Shown: positions 1 through 9,848, counted from the stretch's first letter. The stretch: 64,000 nt of DNA from Pseudomonas sp. B21_DOA (GCA_030544685.1 CP086683.1:930001-994000); one strand, 5' to 3'. Made by a program: numbers and translations. Notes: generated by a model from the letters alone, not told the origin.

Positions 1-759
1 GCCGAACAACGTCGCGCAATACTCGGCGAGATTGGCGTGGCCGACGTGTTCGAACATGCCGACGCTGACAACCTTGTCGAAGCGACCGTCCTGCGGCAGA
101 TCGCGATAGTCGAGCAACTGCAGCTCGACCTGGTCTTCCAGCCCTTCGGCCTTGACCCGCTCCTGCGCCAGCGCCAATTGCTCCTTGCTCAAAGTAATAC
201 CGAAAACTTTCACACCGAATTCTCGCGCCGCGTACCGCGCCAGACCGCCCCAACCACAGCCGACATCCAGCAGATACTCGCCCGGCTGCAAACGCAGCTT
301 GCGGCAGAGATGGCGGAATTTGGCTTGCTGCGCCTGCTCGAGGGTTTCGCTGCCGGTTTCGAAATAGGCACAGGAATACACCATGTCGCTGTCCAGCCAC
401 AGCTGGTAGAACGCATTCGACAGGTCGTAGTGGTAGGAAATGGCTTTGGCGTCAGTGTCTTTGTCGTGATGCGCACGCACTGGCTGGCTGCCTTCTTCCT
501 CGTCGAGCAGCGCACTGCTCAATTCGTCGCAAACCCGGATGACCTCGCTGATCGAGCCCTCCAGTTCCAGCTTGCCTTCGACGAACGCCGCACCCAGCGC
601 ATCCAGGCTTGGGTGGGTAAATTGAGTGACCATCTGCGGGTCCTTGACGACGATGGTCACGCTGGGCGTCGGGCCCAGATTGAACTCATGGCCGTCCCAG
701 AGTCGCAGGCGAAGCGGTAGCTGCAGGTTCTGCAAGGCCGGTGGAAGTTGCGCGAGCAT
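1..759 (-). CDS. Cyclopropane-fatty-acyl-phospholipid synthase-like methyltransferase (5' part; cut by left edge)
   Basis: The reading frame is open for 253 codons from an ATG at 759 down to base 1, so the C-terminal part lies outside the window. The visible protein has a short N-terminal lipid-binding-like region and then a class I SAM-dependent methyltransferase fold. SAM motif I is seen as LLDVGCGWGGLARYAA around residue 175, followed by GITLSKEQLALAQERV. This pattern is that of the CFA synthase family, which transfers a methylene group from SAM to unsaturated acyl chains of membrane phospholipids. Pseudomonads carry more than one such gene, so I do not assign cfaA or cfaB. A different lipid methyltransferase of the same family is possible. 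Both the family and the start are well supported; the exact substrate is inferred. Confidence 0.85.
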   Translation of the reverse strand, partial: MLAQLPPALQNLQLPLRLRLWDGHEFNLGPTPSVTIVVKDPQMVTQFTHPSLDALGAAFVEGKLELEGSISEVIRVCDELSSALLDEEEGSQPVRAHHDKDTDAKAISYHYDLSNAFYQLWLDSDMVYSCAYFETGSETLEQAQQAKFRHLCRKLRLQPGEYLLDVGCGWGGLARYAAREFGVKVFGITLSKEQLALAQERVKAEGLEDQVELQLLDYRDLPQDGRFDKVVSVGMFEHVGHANLAEYCATLFG

Positions 760-862
760 GGAAAATCCCCCTTGTTTCAGACGTCTGATCTGAGGGTAGA
801 CCAACCTGAAAAAATAGCAGGCTATCGATTCGATAAGCCGTGTCTATCGTCACCAGCGCCTC

Positions 863-914
863 GGCTGAACAGCAGATACCACGCGCCTTACGATAAATGA
901 CTGCCTGTTCAGCC
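863..914. repeat. 10-bp inverted repeat between cfa-like gene and metal ATPase
   Basis: GGCTGAACAG at 863-872 is repeated inverted as CTGTTCAGCC at 905-914, with about 32 bases between the arms. It lies between the start of the cfa-like gene and the end of the ATPase operon. It could form a long-loop hairpin acting in termination of the ATPase transcript, but there is no T-run, so the function is unknown. Confidence 0.35.
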
Positions 915-935
915 CGCGGTTCGATGAATTTTCTT

Positions 936-2846
936 TCATTTCGCCTGAGCGTCGAGCTTGAGCAATGGCTCCTGAAAACGCAGCAAACGTCCGGCGTTGC
1001 CCAACACCAACAGGGTACTCAGGTTATGCAGCAGCGCTGCGATCATCGCCCCTGCGGCGCCAAGCCAACCGAAAGCCGCGAAGACCACGATGGCCAGCGT
1101 CCAGCCGAGACCGATGATTACATTGACCTGCAAGGTGCGCCGGCACTGACGGCTCAAGCGCACACAGGTACCGAGGCGACGCAGATCGCTGCCGATCAGG
1201 ACAATGTCTGCCGACGCCAATGCAATGTCAGCGCCGCCAGCGCCCATCGCCACGCCGACGACCCCGGCCTTGAGCGCGAGTGAATCGTTGATGCCATCGC
1301 CAACTACCATCGGCCGGAAGCCGTGATCGATTTCCTTGAGCACGCGGTTTAGTTTGTCTTCCGGTAGCGCTTGCGCCTGGACTTCATTCAGCCCGACTTC
1401 CTGCGCCAAGGTTCGGGCGACACTCTGACGATCACCCGTCAGCAGCAGCTGCCGTCCCAGACCCAGTTCGCGCAATTCGTTCAAGGCAATGCGTGCTTCC
1501 GGTTTGACGCTGTCGGCGAGCAACAGCCAGGCGAGGAACTTGCCGTTCAAAGCCAGGCCGGCGATCGGGCCATCATGTTCGGGAACAAGGGCTGTAGTGA
1601 TGCCCAGTTGCGCGAACAACTCTGGACGACCGAGCGCAGCTTCGCCCTTCCCTGTCGTCGCCACTACACCCAACCCTTGGCGCTCATGGATATCAGTTAG
1701 AGGCCAATAGGTCTCTTGATCGGCGATCCCCGCAAGTGCCCGGCTCACCGGATGACCGCTTGCCGCGCCAAGACTGGCGGCCAGTGTCTGCGCTTCGGCG
1801 GTGTCCGCGTTCAGGCTGTCGATCGCCTGCAAGCGCAACGTGCCGTAAGTCAGCGTGCCGGTCTTGTCGACCACCAGCGAGGTCAGATCGGCAAGCTCTT
1901 CAAGAAATGCCGAGCTGCGAATCAGAATCCCATGGCGCGCAGCAACGGCGACACCGGCAATTGCCGTGGCCGGCGCCGACAGCACCAATGCACACGGACA
2001 CGCTGCCACCAACACCGCGAGCATCGCCTGTGCATCGTTGGTGGCGAACCAGGTCACCGCTGCCAGCAGCAAGACCAGCACCATGTAACTGCCGGCATAG
2101 CGTTCGAGCAATCGCGTGATCGGCGGTTTCGAACGCTCGGCGTTCTGCATCAAAGCGATGACTTTACCCAAAGTGGATTCGTCGCCGGTGCGAGTGACTT
2201 CGACACGCAGCAATCCATCGAGGTTGATCGCGCCGCCGAACACCAGCATGCCGACGCCCGCTTCCACCGGTACCGACTCACCGGTAATCGACGCCGTATC
2301 GAGACTCGCTTGGCCGGATAACACACGACCGTCCGCCGGCACCCGATCACCGGCCCGCACCTCCACAACATCGCCCGCGCTGAGCATGCCGTTGTCCACT
2401 TCGATGATCGAACCGTCCGCTTGCAGCTTGCGCGCATGGCTGCGGGTCAACTGGCCAAGCGCGTTGATTGCTTCCTGGGAACCGATGACGCTGCGCTCCT
2501 CGAGCACATGGCCGAAGATCATGATGATCGGCAACAACGCCGCGGTGAGCAGATCACCGGTCGCCCAGGCGCCGAGCATGGCCAGCGCGATCAATTGATC
2601 GGTGATGCCATGCAGGCTCGGGTAACGCAGGCTGTACCACGCCGAACGCATGACCGGGACCGCGACCAGCAAGGAGGCGAAACCGAGCAGCAATTGGCTG
2701 ACACCGTTTTGCTCCGGTAGCATCCAGCGCCAGAGCAAACCCAGGCCCAGCAGTCCGAGCGCAAGCATTGCCAGAGTCAATTGCCGCGCCGCGCGACGCT
2801 GTTCGGCCGAAGACAACAGACTTGGAGCAACAGTGTTCGCGGTCAT
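936..2846 (-). CDS. P1B-type heavy-metal-translocating ATPase
   Basis: This 636-residue protein is an integral-membrane P-type ATPase that would move a transition metal across the inner membrane. Visible motifs are TGES (actuator domain), CPC within ACPCALVLSAP (metal path in the membrane), DKTGT (phosphorylated Asp), a GHP motif in ASGHPVSRAL (nucleotide domain) and GDGINDSLAL (hinge). There is no N-terminal HMA domain; the first membrane segments begin about residue 20. The last membrane helix carries HNLSTLLVLGNAGRLL rather than the usual copper or cadmium/zinc signature, so the metal is not assigned. The start ATG overlaps the stop of the upstream SPFH gene by four bases (ATGA), so it is translationally coupled as the last gene of a four-gene operon. 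The upstream SPFH protein has a histidine-rich arm, which may supply metal. Confidence 0.9.
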   Translation of the reverse strand: MTANTVAPSLLSSAEQRRAARQLTLAMLALGLLGLGLLWRWMLPEQNGVSQLLLGFASLLVAVPVMRSAWYSLRYPSLHGITDQLIALAMLGAWATGDLLTAALLPIIMIFGHVLEERSVIGSQEAINALGQLTRSHARKLQADGSIIEVDNGMLSAGDVVEVRAGDRVPADGRVLSGQASLDTASITGESVPVEAGVGMLVFGGAINLDGLLRVEVTRTGDESTLGKVIALMQNAERSKPPITRLLERYAGSYMVLVLLLAAVTWFATNDAQAMLAVLVAACPCALVLSAPATAIAGVAVAARHGILIRSSAFLEELADLTSLVVDKTGTLTYGTLRLQAIDSLNADTAEAQTLAASLGAASGHPVSRALAGIADQETYWPLTDIHERQGLGVVATTGKGEAALGRPELFAQLGITTALVPEHDGPIAGLALNGKFLAWLLLADSVKPEARIALNELRELGLGRQLLLTGDRQSVARTLAQEVGLNEVQAQALPEDKLNRVLKEIDHGFRPMVVGDGINDSLALKAGVVGVAMGAGGADIALASADIVLIGSDLRRLGTCVRLSRQCRRTLQVNVIIGLGWTLAIVVFAAFGWLGAAGAMIAALLHNLSTLLVLGNAGRLLRFQEPLLKLDAQAK

Positions 2847-3891
2847 TGACTGGCTCCTTGAATGATCAACCGGGAATCGTCTCTCGGGTTCACGCTAGTG
2901 ACAGAGCCGGCCTGACCGAGAATCTTAGGCATGCGCTCGCGATACAGACGCAGGAGCATTTGCGGATCGCTAGACGTGGCCAGACTCGAGACCGTTGCGG
3001 TATCGGCCGAGGCTTTCGCGAGGCGCTCGCTCGCCTGCGCGTGAGCCACCTGCAGCGTGCGATCAGCCTGTTCGTTGGCAGATTGCGTAAGCTTTTCCGC
3101 CTCGGTTCGCGCATTGGCCACGGCTTTATCGGCCTGCTGGCTGGCGGTGAGGACCGCATTGAAGGCACTGACCGCGGGCTCCGGCAGACTCGATTGCACA
3201 TCGACCCGTGACACCTCGATACCGATGCCCTGACCGCTCGCCTTCAGCTCGGCGAGACGCGCGTTGATGCCTTGCACCAGATCACCGCGCAATCGCTCGC
3301 GCCGCTCGGCCGCCTGATTGTCGGCGCCCACCAATTCCGGGCGAGCGACCAGAATAGTGTCGAGATCTCGCGCGGCGGTCAGGGCCACGGCGCTACGCGT
3401 TACCAACCGATCGAGTGCCGGCAGCACATGTTCGCCCTGTAACACGAACGCATAGGGATCGGAGACTTGGTAAAACACTCGCACGTCCAATTGCACTACG
3501 CCGGCGTCACCGGTCAATAAATAACCAGACCCAGCGAGTGCATCGCTCAATGGCGTGGCGAAGGACGCTACCCGGTCTGCCTTCAGCGCCTCGTCACTGC
3601 GCAACAGATTTTCCACTCGACGCTCGATCACCCGATCCGCCGCCGGCAACAGAACCACCTGCTCAAACGGCTGCGGCCACGCCCATAACAGTCCGGCATT
3701 CTGAACGCGGTCCAGCGCACCGAAGTGCAGTACTACTGCGCGGTTTTGCGGATCAATCTGCCGGACATTCGAGACCCCCATGCTAATGCGGCCAAAACAG
3801 TGATCACGTACAAGGCGATGAAGGTCAGACGACCGGCCTGAATCCACGGACTGTTCAACGCATGTGTTCCACGTGGAACTTCTTCGCTCAT
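2843..3891 (-). CDS. SPFH/HflC-like membrane protein, third SPFH gene (frameshifted as read)
   Basis: The expected start is the ATG at 3891, overlapping the stop of the preceding gene (ATGA). It gives a short cytoplasmic tail, then a hydrophobic segment ending in LYVITVLAALAWG. The frame then breaks at the five-C run 3775-3779. Adding one C joins this N-terminus to the SPFH body that begins SNVRQIDPQNRAVVLHFG, giving about 349 residues. Without repair, the body could only start at an internal ATG near 3781 and would lack its membrane anchor. The C-terminal third is an Ala/Glu-rich coiled coil (QADKAVANARTEAEKL). The family is the HflK/HflC/stomatin (band 7) group that builds membrane scaffolds and modulates FtsH. 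A parS site lies within the first 30 bases of the gene. A sequence error is the likeliest cause of the break, since four other genes here show the same defect. Confidence 0.75.
3865..3880. other. parS: parS centromere-like site (ParB binding)
   Basis: TGTTCCACGTGGAACT matches the Pseudomonas parS consensus TGTTCCACGTGGAACA at 15 of 16 bases, and the 14-bp core GTTCCACGTGGAAC is a perfect palindrome. It sits in the 5' coding part of the third SPFH gene, about 43 kb from dnaA. ParB encoded at 33.4 kb should bind here to seed the segregation complex. The motif is clear; binding is inferred. Confidence 0.88.
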
Positions 3892-4931
3892 GGTTGCGAT
3901 CCGGCTTTGTTGTCGAGCGCCGGTGGGCCGTCGACCAACACACGGAACGGCGCAGCATCGGTGCGCAGAATCAGTTTGGTTTCCGGTGTGACAATGGTGC
4001 CGAGGGTATCGAGCGAGCGCAGCAGGTTGTAAAGCTGCGGCGCGCTGGCGTAGGCGCGACCATAAATCTGCGCAGCCTCAACCCGTGACTGCGCTTCAAT
4101 GTCAGCGGCTTTCACCGTTGCATCAGCCTGGACTATTCGCGCATCGCGCTCGGCGGCGGAGCGAATTTGCGCCGCTTCGCGTTTGCCAATGGCTGTACGT
4201 TCCGTAGCAATGGTTTCACGCTCGGCGCGCATGCGATCGACCGTTGCAATGAGCGTGACCGAGGGCAAAGTCAGCCGCTCGATACCCACCTGCACCACAC
4301 GCACGCCATAAGTGACGAGCAACTGGTGATCGATCTGCTGACGCAACTGCGCTTCAAAATCGCCGATGCGCACTTGTTTGGCATCAGTGTTGACCAGATT
4401 GGCCAGATCGAAACTGCTGGCCGTGGTCTCCAGTGCTGAGCCGATAAAAGTGCGAATCTGCCGCGCTGCTTCGTCCGGCTGATTCTGCACGGCACGCATG
4501 AAACGCTGCACGTGTTCGGGATCACCCTGCACCTGCCACGCCACGTAGGCCTGAACGATGATGCGCAAACCGTCCTTGGTGCCGACGTCCTGCAAACCAC
4601 TTGAGGTGGTACGTAGACGCAAGTCCACCGGGATCGCCGCTTCGAACGGTGCCGGCCAGCGCCAGCTCAAACCGGGATCAAGCAATACCCGCGAAGGATT
4701 ACCGAAACGGGTGATGACTGTGGCTTCACCGGAGCGCACTTGCACCAGACTCGCGGCGGCAATGGCAAACGCCACCAGCAACGCAGCCCAAGCCATACGC
4801 CGCCATGGAAATGGACCGGCCTCTTGCGGATCGCCGTGATGATGGTGATGACCATGATGATGGTGATGCCCGCCGTGGCCGTGGTCGTGGCCGCTGTGGT
4901 CGTGAACATCATTAACAGGCGACTGGCTCAA
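3888..4931 (-). CDS. SPFH/HflK-like membrane protein with histidine-rich N-terminus
   Basis: This 347-residue protein begins with a TTG codon at 4931 that overlaps the upstream stop (TTGA). An AGGAG ribosome site lies about eight bases upstream, which fixes the start. Residues 10-33 are strongly histidine-rich (HDHSGHDHGHGG, then runs of five His), a typical metal-binding arm placed before the single membrane segment (WAALLVAFAIAAASLVQV, about residues 47-64). The SPFH domain follows (ATVITRFGNPSRVLLDPGLSWRWP) and then an Ala/Glu-rich coiled coil (AERDARIVQADATVKAADIEAQ). With the downstream metal ATPase, the His-rich arm suggests metal capture or sensing on a membrane scaffold; this is inference. 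HflK and HflC proper are encoded elsewhere, next to hflX, in this genus. Confidence 0.85.
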   Translation of the reverse strand: MSQSPVNDVHDHSGHDHGHGGHHHHHGHHHHHGDPQEAGPFPWRRMAWAALLVAFAIAAASLVQVRSGEATVITRFGNPSRVLLDPGLSWRWPAPFEAAIPVDLRLRTTSSGLQDVGTKDGLRIIVQAYVAWQVQGDPEHVQRFMRAVQNQPDEAARQIRTFIGSALETTASSFDLANLVNTDAKQVRIGDFEAQLRQQIDHQLLVTYGVRVVQVGIERLTLPSVTLIATVDRMRAERETIATERTAIGKREAAQIRSAAERDARIVQADATVKAADIEAQSRVEAAQIYGRAYASAPQLYNLLRSLDTLGTIVTPETKLILRTDAAPFRVLVDGPPALDNKAGSQP

Positions 4932-6888
4932 TGGGTGGCTCCTGGTTGAGCGGTGGTACGGACGGGCGACGGATCAGCCGGCAGCGTGAAAGTACGCAGG
5001 TCGATGGTTGGCGCATTTGCGCTGCCGCCGAGTCGATGATCGAGCACCAGCAACCTGGCTTTACTCAAGCCCTGACTGAGCTGGCTGAAATATTGCTCCA
5101 GCACGAAGGCCTGGCCAGCACTGGCGAAGGCTTTTTGCTCGGCGCTGAATTTAAGGTCTGCCGTTTGCGCAGCGGCATTGATCTCCCGCGCATTGGCCAT
5201 TGCCTGATCCCGCGCCGTACTCGCCTGCAACTGCGCCTCGTTAGTGGCCTGCGCAGCCGCCCCGCGTTCGCGAGCGATCAACGCCCGCGCGCCGATCTGC
5301 GCCGCTTGCACACTGTGATAGGCATTCGCCGCGCCGGCCGGTGGATGAATCGCTTCGACGACTGTGGCAAGGATCTCCAAGCCACTGTTCAATCTGTTCA
5401 GATCCCTTTGCACTGCGCGACCGATTTCCTCGGCCAGCCCTGCCCTGTCGTCGCCGAGCAGACCGTCGAGGGTGCGAGAGGCAAAATCGTGAACCAGGAT
5501 GCGGCTGGCGGTGCTGCGAATCAGTGTCGGCACATCGGCGCTGTTATAAGTCGCCGCGAGTGCCGCCTCGTCGTTCAACCCGATGCGATAAACGAAGCGC
5601 ACGTCCATGTTGACGATTTGCAGGCCCTGCTGCGTGCCGCGGCTGCTGGCGATGACCTGGGACTTGTCATTAACGTGGCTGGCGTCCCACAAACGGTTGG
5701 CGGTCAGCGGCGCCGGGCCTTCAGCGGAGTCGGACGACACGGCGATTGGCTTGTCGTCGACACTGGTTGCCAGTTCATGGACCACGCCGTTTTCAACGGA
5801 GATCACACGCCCCAATGGCCAAGGCAACCCGCTATGCAAACCCGGGCCGAAAACCTGTACCGGTTTACCGAAGCGCTCATATATGCCGCGACCTTGCAGG
5901 GAATTTCATGTACCCCAGTCAGCAACCAACCGCTAAGGGCGACCACTGCCAACACCGGCAACAACGCCCGGCGCATGTAACTGAACGCCCAGATCTGGCG
6001 CAGATCAATGCCGAAACGATTGTGCATTTCATGCTGCAAGACCAGCAAAGGCTGCGGCGGCCAACGCAGCATATCGGCGATAAAACTGCGCGTCAGCAGG
6101 GTCGGTTCGAGCTGTTCGCGGCGCGGGCTGAAGACCGACAGCGCCGCGCGCAACAACAGTTCAAGGGCAACCAGCATCGGCAAGATTGCGCTGAGCACTG
6201 CAACGCGAATCGGCCAGACGGCGTGCTCGCTGGCAAACAACAGACACAGTGCACCGATCAACAGGGTGATGATCACCACGCGGGTCAGTTGCGCCAGCGC
6301 AGCCGCTTCTGGCCACTGCGCTGGCGGCTCCTGCGCCAGTTGCCGCTCCAGCACCAGCAAGGCGAAGGCCAGCAACAACGTCAATGCTGCACCAACGTTT
6401 GCCGACAGGCCCAAGGCCGCCGCAGGTAAAGCGAGACTCCACACTTGCTCGGTGCTGAGCAGAACCAGCAATGCCCAGCCAGCGAGCCACAATGCCGGCG
6501 CGCCGATTTGTCCTAGCAAATACCGGCCGCGCAGACTCAATCGCTCCAGCAGCCTCTCGTACCAACCTTCGGTAGCGACGCCCTCCTCCACCGCGGCCAG
6601 TTGCGCAGTTGGCGGATGCATCACCCGCGCGCGCCATTGCGCCACCCACCAGGCCGATTGCAGCCCGGCAACCAGCACCAGCAACGCTGCGCTCTGATTG
6701 ACCAACAACGGCAACCACGCGGATTGCGGCGCAAATAAGCCGATGAAAAACGCCAACAGCCAGCCCAGCCCGGCCAACCCGCCGAGTCCGCAAGCCAGCC
6801 AACGCAACTTGCGTCCCTGCTCGCCAGCTTGCTGAAAGCGCGGCAGCTCGGCTACTGGCGTAGCGTCCAACTCAAGATCGACTTGCAT
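4928..6888 (-). CDS. Polytopic membrane protein fused to SPFH/HflK-like domain (frameshifted as read)
   Basis: Two overlapping open frames (6888 to 5803, and one ending at 4928) are one gene interrupted at the three-G run 5899-5901. Adding one G restores a continuous protein of 653 residues, with a junction reading VHEIPLQGRGIYERFGKPVQ. The N-terminal half (about residues 25-320) has several hydrophobic segments, for example WLLAFFIGLFAP, ALWLAGWALLVLLS and VVIITLLIGALCLLFA. A membrane segment just before the SPFH part (LLPVLAVVALSGWLLTG) is followed by the SPFH domain and a Gln/Ala-rich coiled coil (QATNEAQLQASTARDQAMA). It is the first gene of the operon that runs on into two more SPFH genes and the P1B ATPase. 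The polytopic extension is unusual for HflK. Either a sequence error or a recent inactivation would explain the break; I favour error. Confidence 0.75.
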
Positions 6889-7090
6889 ATCACCCCGGCT
6901 AAATTGGTCTTAGCGTTACGATATAACGGAAACTGTGAAATATTCGTACACATTTACCGCTATTCAAAAACGCCGCAGCTGTCGCTTGCCTGAAGCCTTG
7001 ACCGAAATGTCCGGCAAAGCTCATATTACGTACATAATTTTTATCGCGACTAATCTTGGCTATCCCCTTCGAGCAATCTGGAGCAAGCGC

Positions 7091-8490
7091 ATGAGCAACT
7101 ATGACGTAGTGATTCTGGGCGGCGGCCCCGGCGGTTATAACGCAGCGATCCGCGCCGGCCAGCTTGGCCTCAAAGCCGCTTGCGTCGAAGGACGCGCGAC
7201 CCTCGGCGGCACCTGCCTCAACGTTGGTTGCATGCCGTCCAAAGCCTTGTTGCACGCCTCAGAGCTGTACGCCGCTGCAGTGGGCACCGAGTTCGCCAAT
7301 CTCGGCATTGAGGTCAAACCAACACTGAACCTCGCGCAGATGATGAAGCAGAAGGACGAAAGCGTTGCTGGCCTGACCAAGGGCATTGAATTTCTGTTTC
7401 GCAAAAACAAAGTCGACTGGATCAAGGGCTGGGGCCACATCGACGGCCCCGGCAAGGTCACAGTGACCGACGATCAGGGCAACAAGACCGAGCTCAACGC
7501 CAAGGACATCATCATCGCCACCGGCTCCGAGCCCACTCCCTGCCCGGCGTCGAGATCGACAACCAGCGCATCCTCGATTCCACCGGCGCGCTGTCGCTCG
7601 GTGAAGTGCCCAGGCACTTGGTAGTGATTGGCGCCGGGGTGATCGGCCTGGAGCTGGGTTCGGTATGGCGGCGACTCGGCGCGCAGGTCACCGTGGTCGA
7701 ATACCTTGATCGCATCTGCCCCGGCGTCGATGGCGAGGCCGGCAAGACCTTGCAGCGCGCGCTGAGCAAGCAAGGCATCGCCTTCAAATTGAGCTCGAAG
7801 GTCACCAGCGCCACCAGTTCAGCTACAGGCGTGCAGCTGAGCGTCGAGCCTGCCGCCGGTGGCACGGCTGAGCTGATCGAAGCCGACTATGTGCTGGTGG
7901 CCATCGGGCGCCGGCCATACACCCGGGGCCTAGGGCTGGAGAACGTCGGCCTGAGTACCGACAAGCGCGGCATGCTCGCCAACCAGCAACATCGCACCGA
8001 AGCCGCCGGGGTCTGGGTGATCGGCGACGTCACGTCCGGGCCGATGCTCGCGCACAAGGCTGAAGACGAGGCCATGGCCTGCGTCGAGCAGATCCACGGC
8101 AAGGCTGGCGAGGTCAATTACGCGCTGATCCCCAACGTCATCTACACCCAACCGGAACTGGCCAGCGTCGGCCAGACCGAAGAACAGCTCAAGGCCGAGG
8201 GCCGTGCCTACAAGGTCGGCAAGTTTCCCTTCACCGCCAACAGCCGGGCGAAGATCAATCACGAAACAGAAGGCTTTGCCAAAGTCCTCGCCGACGAGCG
8301 CACGGACGAAGTGCTCGGCGTGCATCTGGTCGGGCCGAGCGTGAGCGAGATGATCGGCGAGTTTTGTGTGGCGATGGAGTTCAGCGCCTCGGCCGAGGAC
8401 ATTGCCCTGACCTGCCATCCGCACCCGACGCGTTCGGAAGCGTTGCGTCAGGCAGCGATGAATGTCGAGGGGATGGCGACGCAGATGTAG
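7091..8490 (+). CDS. lpd3: Dihydrolipoyl dehydrogenase, LPD-3 type (frameshifted as read)
   Basis: The ATG at 7091 is preceded by GGAG at 7080-7083. The protein opens with the FAD-binding motif ([20 protein letters not shown]) and the redox disulfide [13 protein letters not shown], then the NAD-binding motif [16 protein letters not shown] and the C-terminal dimer domain with the catalytic His in [11 protein letters not shown]. The frame breaks at the three-C run 7538-7540. Adding one C restores [21 protein letters not shown] and a total of 466 residues, the length of the P. putida LPD-3 family. The enzyme reoxidises dihydrolipoamide of 2-oxoacid dehydrogenases or the glycine cleavage system. 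Here it stands alone, with no E1 or E2 genes nearby, as is known for LPD-3. The break is probably a sequence error. Confidence 0.85.
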
Positions 8491-8520
8491 CTTGGAAATA
8501 CGGCGTCTGGTTAATCGCTA

Positions 8521-8585
8521 TCGCGAGCAGGCTCACTCCTACAAGGAGCATCGCGTTCCCCCTGTGGGAGCCAGCCTGCTCGCGA
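8521..8585. repeat. REP-type inverted repeat
   Basis: TCGCGAGCAGGCT at 8521-8533 is repeated inverted at 8573-8585, with TGTGGGAGCCAG next to the right arm. This is the common Pseudomonas REP/REPIN sequence, placed in the tail-to-tail gap between lpd and the Lrp-family regulator, where it may also help end both transcripts. Confidence 0.8.
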
Positions 8586-8600
8586 ATGGCCCTACTCGGT

Positions 8601-9073
8601 CTACAGCGGAAGATGCCCCAACGGCAACGCCCCCGGCGCTTTCACCGTATGAATGGCAAAGTTGCTGCGAATATCGCTCACCCCGGCAGTTTCAGGAGGT
8701 GCGCACTGACAAAGCGGTCATAAGCGCGCAAGTCAGGGACGACCACTTGCAAGAGGAAATCCGATTCGCCGGACACCAGAAATGCTGAGACCACCTCTGG
8801 CAGCGCAGTAACAGCGGCATAAAAAGCCTCGGCACGTTCTTCGTTGTGCCGCTCGACCTTGACCCCGACAAACACCGTCAGCCCCAGCCCGACTTCATCG
8901 CGATCGAGATTGGCCTGGTAGCCTCGAATCACCCCCGCCTCTTCCAGCATGCGCACCCGGCGCAGACACGGCGAAGCCGACAGGCCGATTTCCTCCGCCA
9001 GCTCGACATTGCTCAAGCGGCCGTTGCGTTGCAGCGCGGCGAGAATCTTGCGGTCATAGGCGTCGAGTTTCAT
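8601..9073 (-). CDS. Lrp/AsnC-family transcriptional regulator (frameshifted as read)
   Basis: The N-terminal winged helix (LDAYDRKILAALQRNGRLSNVELAEEIGLSAS, residues 3-34) and the RAM effector domain are typical of feast/famine regulators. As read, the frame stops early at 8678, after LLKLPG. Adding one C in the four-C run 8681-8684 continues the protein through VSDIRSNFAIHTVKAPG to a stop at 8601, for 157 residues, the normal family length with the conserved IRSNFA segment. The gene is divergent from a LysE/RhtB exporter at 9219, the usual arrangement of an Lrp-type regulator controlling an amino-acid exporter. The effector amino acid is not known. Confidence 0.85.
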
Positions 9074-9218
9074 CTTTGGCAGATCCCGATAGTCTGGCGA
9101 TGTAAAATCAGCAGGTTATGCCAAAAACGCCACGGTTTGAAGCCGACTACGCAAGCACCTGCCCTGCTCTCTCGCTCTAGACTGGCCGAAGTAAATCGAC
9201 ATCGAAAAGGGGTGTGAT

Positions 9219-9848
9219 GTGGCAAGTCTGTGGCTGTTTATCCTGACGCTGGCTGTGGTTCTGCTACTGCCGGGACCGGACATGATCCTGCTGTTGCAAA
9301 CCGGTGCGCGGCAAGGTCGAGGTGCGGCGCTGGCCACAGCGCTGGGCCTGGCCATCGCCCGTGCCTGTCACGTGGCACTGGCGGCATTGGGCCTGGCGGC
9401 GCTGTTCAAAACCGCACCGTGGACGTTTGATGTGGTGCGCATCGCGGGTGCGGCGTATCTGCTGTGGATCGGCATTCAATGTTTTCGCAGCTCACTGGTT
9501 CCGAACCTGCAAACAGGAGAAGCGACGCCTACCGAGGATCAGTGGCGCCAAGCGATCCGGCGCGGCCTGCTGACCAACCTGCTCAACCCCAAGGCATTGC
9601 TGTTCTGCTCGGTACTGTTGCCACAGTTTATCGTCAGCGACGGCGCGCCGGTGCTGACACAGTTCGCCGTGCTCGGCCTGGTGCTGGTCAGCGTCGGGCT
9701 GCTGTTCGACAGTGTTGTCGCCATGACCGGCGCGGCACTGGGCCGTTGGCTGCAACACAGTCCGACCGCCCAGCGCATTCAGCAATGGCTGTTCGGCAGC
9801 CTGTTGATTGGTTTTGCCGTGCGCCTGAGCTTCATTCAGCAGGCTTAA
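9219..9848 (+). CDS. LysE/RhtB-family amino-acid exporter
   Basis: This 209-residue, six-helix inner-membrane protein has the family signature near its N-terminus (LLLPGPDMILLLQTGARQGRGAA) and NPKALLFCSVLLPQF about residue 125. A GTG start at 9219 is preceded by an AAAGGGG-type ribosome site. LysE/RhtB proteins export amino acids or derivatives by proton antiport. The divergent Lrp-type gene is its likely regulator, acting from the 145-bp region between them. The substrate cannot be told from sequence. Confidence 0.88.
   Translation: MASLWLFILTLAVVLLLPGPDMILLLQTGARQGRGAALATALGLAIARACHVALAALGLAALFKTAPWTFDVVRIAGAAYLLWIGIQCFRSSLVPNLQTGEATPTEDQWRQAIRRGLLTNLLNPKALLFCSVLLPQFIVSDGAPVLTQFAVLGLVLVSVGLLFDSVVAMTGAALGRWLQHSPTAQRIQQWLFGSLLIGFAVRLSFIQQA

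Noticed and set aside
3781..3781. Internal ATG as the true start of the third SPFH gene
   Set aside because: It would remove the membrane anchor and the coupled ATGA start, both of which are restored by one added base.
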